42,068 bases of DNA from an uncultured Lachnospiraceae bacterium (GTDB taxonomy: Bacteria; Bacillota; Clostridia; Lachnospirales; Lachnospiraceae): contig CAMNMC010000064.1 of assembly GCA_946544235.1 (NCBI GenBank), forward strand, positions 1-42,068, given 5' to 3'. This document shows, in pieces, positions 25,882 through 34,335 of the stretch. The notes beneath the pieces were generated by a model, which ran no database searches, had not been told where the DNA came from, and saw nothing but the letters and a program-made list of their open reading frames with translations. The first letter of the stretch is position 1, and each line of letters begins with the position of its first letter. The position numbers and the translations under genes were made by a program.

Positions 25882-25946
25882 ACAGATCATACAAAACCTC
25901 CCGGGGATGAGAGTGACGGAGTGATGACCCGGTAGGTGAGATCTGT
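25882..25946. other. Compact inverted-repeat structure, possible RNA
   Basis: ACAGATC (25882-25888) pairs with GATCTGT (25940-25946). Inside, ACCT (25896-25899) pairs with AGGT (25934-25937) and CCGGG (25901-25905) with CCCGG (25928-25932) around a purine-rich loop. It lies upstream of the promoter at 26101-26129, so it is not in that gene's leader. No known class recognised; no T-run. Confidence 0.5.
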
Positions 25947-26076
25947 TAGTTGATATTGTAATAAATAACCTGCGCGGAATATATGATCAGAACGCACTTG
26001 TTAAAAATTGTTACATGCGATAAATGACGATTTTTCATAATATTCATGACGCAAAATGTAAAATGTGACAACTAAA

Positions 26077-26093
26077 TGTAACATTTATGTAAC
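26077..26093 (+). promoter_or_regulatory. WalR (YycF)-type box
   Basis: TGTAAC-ATTTA-TGTAAC exactly fits the established WalR consensus TGTWAH-N5-TGTWAH. It ends 7 bp before the -35. Related single words (TGTGAC 26064, TGTAAC 26111, and an inverted copy near 26010) flank it. Confidence 0.6.
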
Positions 26094-26100
26094 ATTTATA

Positions 26101-26129
26101 TTGACAAAAATGTAACAATATGGTATAAA
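26101..26129 (+). promoter_or_regulatory. Strong sigma-A promoter of the wall hydrolase gene
   Basis: A perfect TTGACA (26101-26106) and TATAAA (26124-26129, 5 of 6) are separated by 17 bp; the leader is about 25 nt. Confidence 0.8.
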
Positions 26130-26159
26130 TAGTAACATAATTTCAATGGAGATGAATTT

Positions 26160-27554
26160 ATGTTTAAAAAGATATCAAAGATAGTTATTGTTTTTGCCAT
26201 GTCGTTTGCTTTCTGTTTCTCAGGTTTTGCAGGATCAGGCAGCAAGTCTGAGGCTGCTGTGGGAAGCTCATATTCAGCACTCAGATCATATATGGTATAC
26301 GGAAGCTACGGTTCAAACGGACATCTCGGAACAAATTACTGGTCTTGTGCCGGATGGGTATCCAGAGTTCTTTATACAGCAGGAATTGCAGGTGAACTTG
26401 GTTTTGTACCGGACTTTTCGGGATATGCAGATGCAGCAGCATCAGGACTTGAGGCGTTCATGAAGGACGATTCGCATTTCGAACTGGTTGCAACCTTTAA
26501 TAACGGCTGCGGAAGCGATGCAGCAGACAGGCTTCTTGCACAGTACGATGCGGGTGAGGTTAAGGCCGGTGATATCATTATTTACTACGGATACAGCGGA
26601 AGATATGATAACACCTGGGGCAGAGAGCATGCTGCCATAATCCTTTCGGACAAATATAACGGAAAGACTTCAAATACCAGTGGTTACGGAGAATACAGAT
26701 GGGGCAGCAGCTACATCGGTCATCCGACCATCGCACATTCAATGAATTACAGCTATGGTGTTGAATTCTATACACCGATCGATGGACACTTCTTCTGCGG
26801 AGATGCGACAGGGTATGCGGTTTACAGACTGACTTCAGGCAAGGTTTCAGAGGAAACTCTTAAATCAATGCTTGGTGAGACAGAGAAGAAGTCAACCGGT
26901 GTTTCAGCAAATACATATAAGTCTGTTGGAACAGCAACGATTGTTAAGAAGACTTATAATGGTATGACAGGCTGGTATTACGTAAAGAATAACAAGGTTG
27001 TTACAAGCTATAGCGGGTTTGCCAAGAATTCTAACGGCTGGTGGTATGTAAAAAACGGTAAGGTCGATTTTAATCTGAATGGTATTATCAAAGGAAAACT
27101 CGGAACAGCTGAGGGCTGGTGGTATGTAAAGGGCGGAAAAGTACAGTTCGTTGATACCATAGCAAAGAATACATACGGCTGGTGGAAGATCAAAAACGGA
27201 AAGGTTGATTTTTCATTTACAGGAATCGCCCAGAATGAAAACGGCTGGTGGTACTGCCGTAACGGCAAGGTTGATTTCAAATATAATGGTCTCGTAAAGT
27301 ATCGCAATAACTGGTGGTGCGTTAAATACGGAAAGATATATCTCAAAGAGACTGTAGCAAGAAACCAGTATGGATGGTGGTATTGCAGAAACGGTGTTGT
27401 AGATTATGATTTCAACGGCTTTGCACAGAATGAAAATGGCTGGTGGTATGTAAGAAATGGTAAGGTTGACTTTGGCGTGAACGATACGATCTACGGAAGA
27501 GTCAACGGAAGCTACGGATATTACAGAGTCCGTAACGGTAAGGTTTCATATTAA
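26160..27554 (+). CDS. Secreted NlpC/P60-like wall hydrolase with WW repeats
   Basis: 464-aa exported protein. A signal peptide (about 1-33) precedes a cysteine-peptidase-like domain (35-215): NYWSCAGWVSRVLYTAG carries the candidate nucleophile C63, GDIIIYYG is the strand after it, and REHAAIIL gives the candidate base H157. This order matches NlpC/P60 enzymes that cut peptidoglycan stem peptides. Residues 270-464 are nine xGWWYxxNGKVxF repeats, the same wall-binding type as in the 808-aa fusion protein 4.7 kb upstream. GGAGATGAATTT precedes the ATG. The WalR-type box fits control of a wall hydrolase. Catalytic assignment is by pattern only. Confidence 0.78.
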   Translation: MFKKISKIVIVFAMSFAFCFSGFAGSGSKSEAAVGSSYSALRSYMVYGSYGSNGHLGTNYWSCAGWVSRVLYTAGIAGELGFVPDFSGYADAAASGLEAFMKDDSHFELVATFNNGCGSDAADRLLAQYDAGEVKAGDIIIYYGYSGRYDNTWGREHAAIILSDKYNGKTSNTSGYGEYRWGSSYIGHPTIAHSMNYSYGVEFYTPIDGHFFCGDATGYAVYRLTSGKVSEETLKSMLGETEKKSTGVSANTYKSVGTATIVKKTYNGMTGWYYVKNNKVVTSYSGFAKNSNGWWYVKNGKVDFNLNGIIKGKLGTAEGWWYVKGGKVQFVDTIAKNTYGWWKIKNGKVDFSFTGIAQNENGWWYCRNGKVDFKYNGLVKYRNNWWCVKYGKIYLKETVARNQYGWWYCRNGVVDYDFNGFAQNENGWWYVRNGKVDFGVNDTIYGRVNGSYGYYRVRNGKVSY

Positions 27555-27632
27555 ACGGTATCAGGTATGAAATAGCATATTGATATAGAGGGTAGAAGAT
27601 AGTTCCTTATATGTGTGGCAACATTCAATGCA

Positions 27633-27670
27633 AAAAGAACGGGATGTCGGTAGTGACATCCCGTTCTTTT
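27633..27670. terminator. Bidirectional terminator after the hydrolase gene
   Basis: A 16-bp perfect stem (27633-27648 with 27655-27670) has A-run and T-run ends. Confidence 0.88.
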
Positions 27671-27742
27671 GTGGTTTGCAGATAATGAGCTAAGTACCGG
27701 CATGCGCTGGAATACACGAATGTCGGCACGTTTTCAGGCAAT

Positions 27743-27773
27743 AAAAAACCACCGGTCGTTCCGGTGGTTTTTT
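27743..27773. terminator. Bidirectional terminator, mainly for rpsT
   Basis: A 13-bp perfect stem (27743-27755 with 27761-27773) with a 5-nt loop has A/T-run ends, 10 bp after the rpsT stop on the minus strand. Confidence 0.88.
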
Positions 27774-27782
27774 ATTTATTAA

Positions 27783-28046
27783 CTAAGCAATCTTATTTAC
27801 AAGAAGATTAAGACGAGAAACCTTTCTTGCAGCTGTATTCTTGTGGTAGATACCCTTTGAAGCAGCCTTGTCGATAGCAGATGTAGCAACGATAAGAGCC
27901 TTAGCAGCCTCTTCCTTGTTACCAGCCTTAGCAGCAACCTCAACCTTCTTAACGAGTGTCTTAACCTTAGACTTTGCAGCCTTATTTCTTTCTTCTCTCT
28001 TCTTTGCTACAAGAATTCTCTTCTTTGCTGACTTAATGTTTGCCAC
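27783..28046 (-). CDS. rpsT: 30S ribosomal protein S20
   Basis: 87-aa S20, which binds 16S rRNA early in 30S assembly. ANIKSAKKRILVAKKREERN at the start and the lysine/alanine-rich helices are diagnostic; length is normal. The start codon is GTG with GGAGG 9 nt upstream. Non-ATG starts are known for S20 (UUG in E. coli), where they take part in autogenous control. The leader between the promoter and start can form several hairpins. holA lies 2.5 kb upstream on the same strand, separated by the Na/phosphate transporter gene. Confidence 0.97.
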   Translation of the reverse strand: MANIKSAKKRILVAKKREERNKAAKSKVKTLVKKVEVAAKAGNKEEAAKALIVATSAIDKAASKGIYHKNTAARKVSRLNLLVNKIA

Positions 28047-28230
28047 AGCACTTTACCTCCGGATTATTAAATCGTCATATCATCTGATATGCACTCGATC
28101 GGTTATCACCGACCAACAACTATAAATCGATATCTGTCATACCATGATGAGGGTTTTATCATGAATGACGTTTTCGCATGTTGTAAGACCGAATCCACTT
28201 AGCCAAGACACGGTTCAGTATACAGAGTAT

Positions 28231-28265
28231 ACCGGGCATATGGAGCCTGTCCCGGTGCTTTTTTT
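28231..28265 (+). terminator. Plus-strand terminator-like hairpin without a gene
   Basis: ACCGGG (28231-28236) pairs with CCCGGT (28251-28256), then GC and a T-run to 28265. No plus-strand gene precedes it; it could end an antisense or small RNA, or be chance. Confidence 0.3.
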
Positions 28266-28293
28266 GCCGCGAACACCAAAACACGCAAGAGAT

Positions 28294-28322
28294 ATATTAG
28301 CAAAAACAAGGAGAAACGTCAA
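28294..28322 (-). promoter_or_regulatory. Candidate promoter of rpsT
   Basis: On the minus strand TTGACG (28322-28317) is 17 bp from TAATAT (28299-28294), just after the transporter stop. A second option is GGGACA (28253-28248) with TATACT (28231-28226), 16 bp apart. The 28047-28330 gap holds no gene. Confidence 0.4.
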
Positions 28323-28330
28323 GATAAATC

Positions 28331-30397
28331 TTATTTTTTGTTCTTTTTCTTTGAGTCATATTTTTTATCTGACTTATCCTTCTTGTCTTTAGCATCAGAT
28401 TTGTCATGCTTGCCATCTTTTTTATCGGTTTTACTGTCTTTATTAGCTTTCTTATCGGCTTTCTCAGCTTTATCAGACTTGCCGGCTTTTTTCTCATCCT
28501 TCTTGGACTTCTTGTCGTCCTTGTCGGATTTGGTAACAACCTTCGTAAGGATGCCGGTTAAACCGGTTCTTTCCTCAACCTGCTCAGGCTCTTTCTCATC
28601 CTCGGAAACAACAATCTCTTTGGTATTTAACGCATCGATGTATCTCGAGTTGTAGTATTCCATGAGGGCGGCATATTCTTCGCTTGATTCGTTCATCATC
28701 TTGCCGTGAAGTGCATCAAGATCGTCATTTCTTGAAAGCCTCTTGATTATATGCTTTGAGATGTTCTTCGCGTGAAGAGTGATGCCTTGAATACTGTTCG
28801 CCAGATCATAGAGTGCAACGCCTCCGACAACTCCACAGTCGCCGTCCTGAAGTCTCTCAACATGATGAGACTCGATGATGTCTTTAAGCTTGTTGATCGT
28901 CTTGGAAAGCGGCAGTATCTTGTATGCTTCGTTAATATTTTCACCGTCGGCAGCACCGAAGACCATTGAAAGCATTGAGGAGGTCGCGTCGGTCATGATA
29001 TCGATCTCCTTCTGTCCCTTAGGTGAAAATACGATCTTGTTTTCGTAACATTCCTGCGCGTTATAGGCAATATTCATACTATAATCGCCGATTCTTTCGT
29101 AGTCACCGATCGAGTTCAGTATTGCAGTGAGCATATTTCGATTGTCAATCGTGAGACGTTTACGATTTATCTTCAGGACATAAGCCGAAAGCTCGGTTTC
29201 GCATCGGTCGATGAAGTTTTCGTTGTCCACCATGGCGTTAAACTTGGACTTGTCAAATTCCTTGAAGAGTCCGATAGCGCTTTCATAGTTCTCACGAATC
29301 TTCTCACCCATGGAAGTCATGACTACCTTGCACTGATTAAGGGCGATACCCGGAGTTTTGAGAAGCATATCATCAAGCTTCCTGAGCTCTTCATCACCAT
29401 AAGCTTCATCGCTGTCTCTGAGAATCTTTCCTGTAAGTGCAGCCATCTTGTTAGAGAATGGCAGAAGCACAAGGCTTATAATAAGGTTGAAGCCCAGGTG
29501 GATATTTGCGATATCACCTCTGTTGGCTGCCTTTGAGAAAACAGGTATGCCTACAGTGTAGTAGATAGCATATATTATGGTTGAAAATACAATCGCTCCG
29601 ATTATATTGAAGAGAAGATAGCTGAGAGCTACTCTCTTTGCTTTCTTATTTGCGCCTATTGAACCGATGATTATGGTGAAGCACTTACCGATGTTCTGGC
29701 CGATGATGATCGGAACCGCAACTCCGAATGTGACGCTTCCTGTAGCTGAAAGCGCCTGTAATATACCAACGGATGCACTTGAACTCTGAATGATCGCAGT
29801 GAGGAGTAGACCTGTCAGGATTCCTATGAAAGGATTGCTGAAAGAGGTGAAGAAGCTCTGGAACTTCTCTGATTCCTTAAGAGGTTCAAAGGTTGCTTCC
29901 ATAAGAGTCATTCCGTAGAAGAGTGTTCCCAGACCTACCATGATGCCGGCAACATCCTTGAGCCGCTGCTTCTTTGTAAAAAGATAAATGGAGGCTCCCA
30001 AAGCCAGCAGAATATTTGCAAAGGAAGACGGTTTTAAGAGCTGCAGTACAATGCTTCCCGAGCCGAGATCTCCGAGACGGAGTATCTGTGCAGTTACGGT
30101 ACTGCCGACATTTGCACCAAATACAACCGGTATTGCCTGAACGAGGGTCATGATTCCGGCGTTAACGAAACCAATCAGCATGATGGTTGTTGCGGCCGAA
30201 CTCTGAATGATGCCGGTGACGCCGAGACCGAGACCCCAGCCCTTTATGGCGCCTACGCCTTTTTTCTTACTGGTAGTAAATTTACTAAGAATCTTCTCGA
30301 GACCTGAACCGGCAAGCTTCTCGAGTGATGAGCCCATAAGGCTCATTCCAAACAAAAACAGTCCGATACCTCCGAAGAGGTTTAACACATTTAGCAT
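28331..30397 (-). CDS. Na/phosphate cotransporter with PhoU-like domain
   Basis: 688-aa NptA/PiT-II-type sodium-phosphate symporter. The membrane part (about 1-320) has two inverted repeats marked by the family motif GVTGIIQSSAATTIML and a second QSSSASVGIL, with GGIGLFLFGMSLM at the start. A PhoU-like helical domain (about 350-565) follows, containing IGDYERIGDYSMNIA. The last roughly 70 residues (620-688) are almost only K, D and S, far more charged than usual for the family. AAGGAG precedes the ATG. It lies between holA and rpsT, where it is not normally found, and should help import phosphate, possibly useful with ppk. Confidence 0.92.
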   Translation of the reverse strand: MLNVLNLFGGIGLFLFGMSLMGSSLEKLAGSGLEKILSKFTTSKKKGVGAIKGWGLGLGVTGIIQSSAATTIMLIGFVNAGIMTLVQAIPVVFGANVGSTVTAQILRLGDLGSGSIVLQLLKPSSFANILLALGASIYLFTKKQRLKDVAGIMVGLGTLFYGMTLMEATFEPLKESEKFQSFFTSFSNPFIGILTGLLLTAIIQSSSASVGILQALSATGSVTFGVAVPIIIGQNIGKCFTIIIGSIGANKKAKRVALSYLLFNIIGAIVFSTIIYAIYYTVGIPVFSKAANRGDIANIHLGFNLIISLVLLPFSNKMAALTGKILRDSDEAYGDEELRKLDDMLLKTPGIALNQCKVVMTSMGEKIRENYESAIGLFKEFDKSKFNAMVDNENFIDRCETELSAYVLKINRKRLTIDNRNMLTAILNSIGDYERIGDYSMNIAYNAQECYENKIVFSPKGQKEIDIMTDATSSMLSMVFGAADGENINEAYKILPLSKTINKLKDIIESHHVERLQDGDCGVVGGVALYDLANSIQGITLHAKNISKHIIKRLSRNDDLDALHGKMMNESSEEYAALMEYYNSRYIDALNTKEIVVSEDEKEPEQVEERTGLTGILTKVVTKSDKDDKKSKKDEKKAGKSDKAEKADKKANKDSKTDKKDGKHDKSDAKDKKDKSDKKYDSKKKNKK

Positions 30398-30447
30398 AAA
30401 TCTCCTTGTTGTTAATTTAAATATTGCGTACTATATGTGACTATATG

Positions 30448-30477
30448 ATTATCAGGGCAGATATTCTGAATTAGCAA
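30448..30477 (-). promoter_or_regulatory. Candidate promoter of the Na/phosphate transporter
   Basis: On the minus strand TTGCTA (30477-30472) is 18 bp from GATAAT (30453-30448). Confidence 0.35.
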
Positions 30478-30525
30478 TATATCACAGTTAATATAGCTGC
30501 GTATATCTGTAAATCAGTCTTGCTA

Positions 30526-31566
30526 TCAACCCTTCGTTGTTTTCAGACATAAATGTAATATAAGCATCTCGACAGCGTTCTTATCAGTCAGTCTGCCTGC
30601 CTTGATGTCAAGTTCGGCATCCGCACATTTTTCAGAGGCGGAGAGCAGTTCTTCTATGGTGAAGCAGTTTGCCTGCTTCAGGGTATCCTTCAGGTAAAAT
30701 GGATGGATACCGGTATATTTGGCCATCACAGAGTTTTCTTCCTTATCCTTCTGCATGACCTTAAGCTGGGACAACTGCATGAAACGCTTTCTGATAAGAG
30801 CGAGAGTCTGCATCGGAGGCGTCTTAAGCTGCTCGAGATCACTGTAGAGAAGAAGAGCCTTCTCACTGTCGTGAGCTGCTATGGCATCCAGCATGGCAAA
30901 AACCTTGTTTTCAGCCTCATTTTCACAAACAAGATCAACGTCTGCAACTGTTATATTTCCTTTATCGGCAGCATAGGCGCGAAGCTTTGCTGCCTCATTT
31001 GAGAGGCGGTTCATATCCTGCCCGACAGCATTGATCAGGGCAAATACAGCCTTATCCTCAACAGCCGCTCCATCTTCGGAAAGCACCTTTTTAACCCAGG
31101 CATTCAGCATTGATGAGTCGGGAGTTTCAAACTTTGCGACAATTCCGATCTTGGATACAGCTTTGTAAATTCTGGTTCTGGCATCAACCTCAGACTCTAC
31201 AAAGATGAGTCTGGTCGTATCAGGGATATTTTCCAGTGCACTGATAAAATTGTCAATCAGCTCCTCGGGAACCTTCTTAAGTAGACCTGTCCCTTCGGCA
31301 AGAATGGTCCTGTGATCAGAGAAGAATGGCATCGTATTTATCGCCTCGATAAGCTCGACTGCATTCACCTTATCTCCGGCAAATACGTTATAATTCATCG
31401 TATCGCCCGGCGTAACAAGAGCCTCCAGCAGAGCATGCTTATACTGAGAGACAAAATATCCCTCGGTTCCGGTCAGAACATACAGCTTACTGAAACTGCC
31501 TGTTTTGATATGCTCATTTATCGTATTGATTGCCGTTAAGGTAGGATTTTCTTTCTTCCCCGCCAT
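30526..31566 (-). CDS. holA: DNA polymerase III delta subunit
   Basis: 346-aa HolA, the clamp-loader subunit that opens the beta clamp during replication. The N-terminal AAA-like domain has KLYVLTGTEGYFVSQYKHAL and ELIEAINTMPFFSDHRTIL. The middle has the LINAVGQDMNRLSNEAAKL segment, and the C-terminal collar includes MQTLALIRKRFMQL. Length is normal. GGGGAT lies about 8 nt before the ATG. It is divergent from glgB and reads toward the transporter and rpsT; comEC, its frequent neighbour in Firmicutes, is about 12.5 kb away on the other strand. Confidence 0.93.
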   Translation of the reverse strand: MAGKKENPTLTAINTINEHIKTGSFSKLYVLTGTEGYFVSQYKHALLEALVTPGDTMNYNVFAGDKVNAVELIEAINTMPFFSDHRTILAEGTGLLKKVPEELIDNFISALENIPDTTRLIFVESEVDARTRIYKAVSKIGIVAKFETPDSSMLNAWVKKVLSEDGAAVEDKAVFALINAVGQDMNRLSNEAAKLRAYAADKGNITVADVDLVCENEAENKVFAMLDAIAAHDSEKALLLYSDLEQLKTPPMQTLALIRKRFMQLSQLKVMQKDKEENSVMAKYTGIHPFYLKDTLKQANCFTIEELLSASEKCADAELDIKAGRLTDKNAVEMLILHLCLKTTKG

Positions 31567-31630
31567 CGTAAAGTATCCCCGCGTTTTTATATATTACACT
31601 CAGACGATTTCTTTCACTTGTCCAAATTTG

Positions 31631-31659
31631 TATATATCATATAAGTGATTTTCTGGCAA
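31631..31659 (-). promoter_or_regulatory. Candidate promoter of holA
   Basis: On the minus strand TTGCCA (31659-31654, 5 of 6) is 17 bp from TATATA (31636-31631). Confidence 0.45.
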
Positions 31660-31712
31660 TAAGGATTTTTAAAACATCAGTGCCATTCCAACCGGCGTCA
31701 GCGTTAAATTTC

Positions 31713-31755
31713 TTTACTTTATTATCAGTAAATGATAAAATATACACTAAGTGTA
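31713..31755 (+). promoter_or_regulatory. glgB promoter with operator-like palindrome
   Basis: TTTACT (31713-31718) and TAAAAT (31736-31741, 5 of 6) have a 17-bp spacer. A perfect 13-bp palindrome TACACT-A-AGTGTA (31743-31755) covers the expected start point, where a repressor could block transcription. A LacI-type regulator would fit in principle; none is in the window. Confidence 0.5.
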
Positions 31756-31794
31756 ATATATAAAAACAATACAGTTTTTTGGGGAGGTAACGCT

Positions 31795-34026
31795 TTGAAC
31801 GAGAAATTAAATAACTGGATAAACTGGGTGTTATACGACGAACTTATGGACGGAAAGATCAACGCACCAAAGCATCTTTTAGGTAATCATGATTATGGTG
31901 ACGGTCAGGTTATCACCTGTTACAGACCGCATTCTGCAGCGGTTTCTATCAAATCACCGAGCGGCAAGACCTCGATTCCTATGGAGAAGGTGAGCGAGGA
32001 AGGCTTCTACGGAATATATTTTCCAACCAAGAAATTCAAGGGTAATAAATATCGCCTCGTAACTGAATATTACGACGGAACAACCGTTACAACAGCTGAC
32101 TGCTACAGTTTTGACGGCCTCTTTACAGACTATGATGCCTACCTCTTCGCTGAGGGTAAGGATTATGATATTTACAACAAAATGGGTGCACATCCGATGA
32201 CAATTGACGGCGTGAAGGGTACCTATTTTGCAGTATGGGCGCCTGATGCAAGACGCGTTTCGGTTGTCGGTGACTTCAATATGTGGGACGGCGCACTGAA
32301 TCCTATGCAGATCCACAGTGCTTCAGGTGTTTATGAGCTTTTCATGCCGGATGTTATGCCGGGGGCAATCTATAAATTCCAGATACTTACAAGATATGGT
32401 GAGATCCTTTACAAGGCTGATCCGTACGGTAACTATAATCAGGTTCGTCCGGACAATGCAAATATAGTTGCAGACATTAATTCCTACAATTGGAAAGATG
32501 AAAAATGGATGGCTGAACGCGCGAAGATCGGAAGAGTTGAGCGCACCAAGAGGCCGATGTCCATCTATGAGTGTCATCTCGGTTCATGGAAGAAGAAGGT
32601 TGAGGATTCTGACTTCGACTTCTTCAACTACAGAGAACTGGCAGTGATGCTTGGCGACTATCTGACAGAGATGGGGTATACACATATCGAGCTTATCGGT
32701 ATTGCTGAATATCCTTTTGATGGTTCGTGGGGCTATCAGGTAACAAACTATTTTGCACCTACCTCAAGATACGGCGAGCCGACAGACTTTATGTATTTTG
32801 TTGATTATATGCACAGTAAGGGCATCAGCGTTATTCTTGACTGGGTACCTGCACATTTCCCAAGAGATGCGCATGGTCTCGGACGTTTTGATGGTATGCC
32901 TCTCTATGAGAATGCAGATCCTCGTAAGGGCGAGCATCCTGACTGGGGTACATATATCTTTGATTACGGCAGAAATGAAGTGGCTAACTTCCTTACCTCA
33001 AATGCACTTTTCTGGGTTGAGAAATACCATGTGGACGGTCTCCGTGTGGACGCAGTTGCATCAATGCTCTACCTTGATTACGGCAAGCAGGACGGACAGT
33101 GGGTTGCAAATAAGGACGGCGGCAAGGAGAACCTTGAAGCAATTGCCCTTCTTCGGAACATAAATACACTCATGGAACAGAGAAATCCGGGTGCCTACCT
33201 CATTGCTGAGGAATCAACCGCATGGCCGGGAGTTACCGCTCCTGCATCTATGCAGGGTCTGGGCTTCCTATTCAAGTGGAACATGGGCTGGATGAATGAC
33301 TTCCTTGAGTACATGAAGCTTGATCCTTATTTCAAGAAGTTCAATCATAACAGACTGACATTCTCGCTTTCATATGCATATGCAGAGAATTACATCCTCG
33401 TTATTTCACATGATGAGGTTGTTCACCTGAAATGTTCTATGCTTGGCAAGATGCCTGGTCTTGAGTTTGATAAATTTGCAAATCTTCGTACAGCGTACGG
33501 TTTCATGCTCGGACATCCGGGCAAGAAGCTTCTCTTCATGGGCCAGGAGTTTGCTCAGGGCCGTGAGTGGAGCGAGGCAAGAAGTCTTGACTGGTGGCTG
33601 CTTGAGAATCCTCTCCATAAGGGAGTTCAGGAGTATGTTAAGGAGCTTAACCACCTTTATACAAAATACGATGCATTTTACTATAATGATAATGAGGTTA
33701 TGGGCTTTGAGTGGATCAAGGTTGATGACGCAGATTCCGGTATCGTTACCTTTGTAAGAAGAGGTAAGACAGCCAAGAATCAGATGATGGTTATCTGTAA
33801 CTTCGTTCCTGTTGAGAGAAAGGATTACCGTGTCGGAGTTCCTTGCCTTACAACCTACACCGAGATTCTTAACTCGGATGATGAGAAGTTTGGCGGTCTC
33901 GGAAGGACCAATAAGGGCAGGAAGCTTGTTGCTGAGGAAGCACCTTGCGACAGATCTGACAAGAGTATGGTACTTGATATTCCACCGCTCTCAACGATCA
34001 TTCTGAAGTACGATTACAAAAATTAA
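31795..34026 (+). CDS. glgB: 1,4-alpha-glucan branching enzyme
   Basis: 743-aa GH13 enzyme that makes alpha-1,6 branches in glycogen. An N-terminal domain (1-120) is followed by CBM48 (about 125-220; TYFAVWAPDARRVSVVGDFN). The catalytic barrel has DWVPAHF, nucleophile D419 (GLRVDAV), acid/base E472 (LIAEEST) and D540 (SHDEVVH), and a C-terminal beta domain ends the protein. The TTG at 31795 is chosen because GGGGAGG lies 7 nt upstream; the in-frame ATG at 31732 lies in the promoter. No other glg genes are adjacent, so glycogen synthesis genes are elsewhere. Confidence 0.95.
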   Translation: MNEKLNNWINWVLYDELMDGKINAPKHLLGNHDYGDGQVITCYRPHSAAVSIKSPSGKTSIPMEKVSEEGFYGIYFPTKKFKGNKYRLVTEYYDGTTVTTADCYSFDGLFTDYDAYLFAEGKDYDIYNKMGAHPMTIDGVKGTYFAVWAPDARRVSVVGDFNMWDGALNPMQIHSASGVYELFMPDVMPGAIYKFQILTRYGEILYKADPYGNYNQVRPDNANIVADINSYNWKDEKWMAERAKIGRVERTKRPMSIYECHLGSWKKKVEDSDFDFFNYRELAVMLGDYLTEMGYTHIELIGIAEYPFDGSWGYQVTNYFAPTSRYGEPTDFMYFVDYMHSKGISVILDWVPAHFPRDAHGLGRFDGMPLYENADPRKGEHPDWGTYIFDYGRNEVANFLTSNALFWVEKYHVDGLRVDAVASMLYLDYGKQDGQWVANKDGGKENLEAIALLRNINTLMEQRNPGAYLIAEESTAWPGVTAPASMQGLGFLFKWNMGWMNDFLEYMKLDPYFKKFNHNRLTFSLSYAYAENYILVISHDEVVHLKCSMLGKMPGLEFDKFANLRTAYGFMLGHPGKKLLFMGQEFAQGREWSEARSLDWWLLENPLHKGVQEYVKELNHLYTKYDAFYYNDNEVMGFEWIKVDDADSGIVTFVRRGKTAKNQMMVICNFVPVERKDYRVGVPCLTTYTEILNSDDEKFGGLGRTNKGRKLVAEEAPCDRSDKSMVLDIPPLSTIILKYDYKN

Positions 34027-34044
34027 TATTATCAAGGATTTATT

Positions 34045-34203
34045 GTAACGGACGTCTGCCGAAGCAAATATTTCACTCGGGAACCGCTGTCGCTGGAGAC
34101 TAGCGTAGTGGTACTAAACTCGTAGGCACTTCGTACCTACCCACTCGCGTACCAACGCTGTGGATGTTCCCTCGTCGAAACACTTACTTCGGCAGACTGT
34201 TAC
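34045..34203. repeat. 159-bp imperfect palindrome between glgB and lon
   Basis: Arms 34045-34084 and 34166-34203 match as inverted copies over GTAAC, GTCTGCCGAAG, TTTC and GGGAAC with small indels. The centre holds more pairs: TGGTAC/GTACCA and GTAGG/CCTAC. There is no T-run, so it is not a plain terminator. It could be a MITE-like repeat or a multibranched RNA. Confidence 0.75.
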
Positions 34204-34236
34204 TGTTATAAAATAAATGCTATAGTGAAGATATAC

Positions 34237-34304
34237 ATAATTTTGAAATTATAAGCATCTACATAATTATGATAGTTGACATAATACTGGACGGGATGTA
34301 TATG
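34237..34304 (+). promoter_or_regulatory. lon promoter with upstream palindrome
   Basis: TTGACA (34276-34281, perfect) and TATATG (34299-34304) have a 17-bp spacer. A perfect AT-rich palindrome ATAATTT-TG-AAATTAT (34237-34252) lies 24 bp upstream. It does not match the CtsR heptad or CIRCE heat-shock operators. Confidence 0.55.
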
Positions 34305-34335
34305 GTTTTAGAAAATGAAAAAGAGGAGGAAGCAC

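Noticed and set aside
25882..25946. c-di-AMP (ydaO/yuaA) or c-di-GMP riboswitch before the wall hydrolase gene
   Set aside because: The context would fit, but the characteristic conserved bases are missing and the structure lies upstream of the predicted transcription start.
34237..34304. Heat-shock operator (CtsR or CIRCE) at lon
   Set aside because: Neither the CtsR heptad repeat nor the long CIRCE inverted repeat is present.
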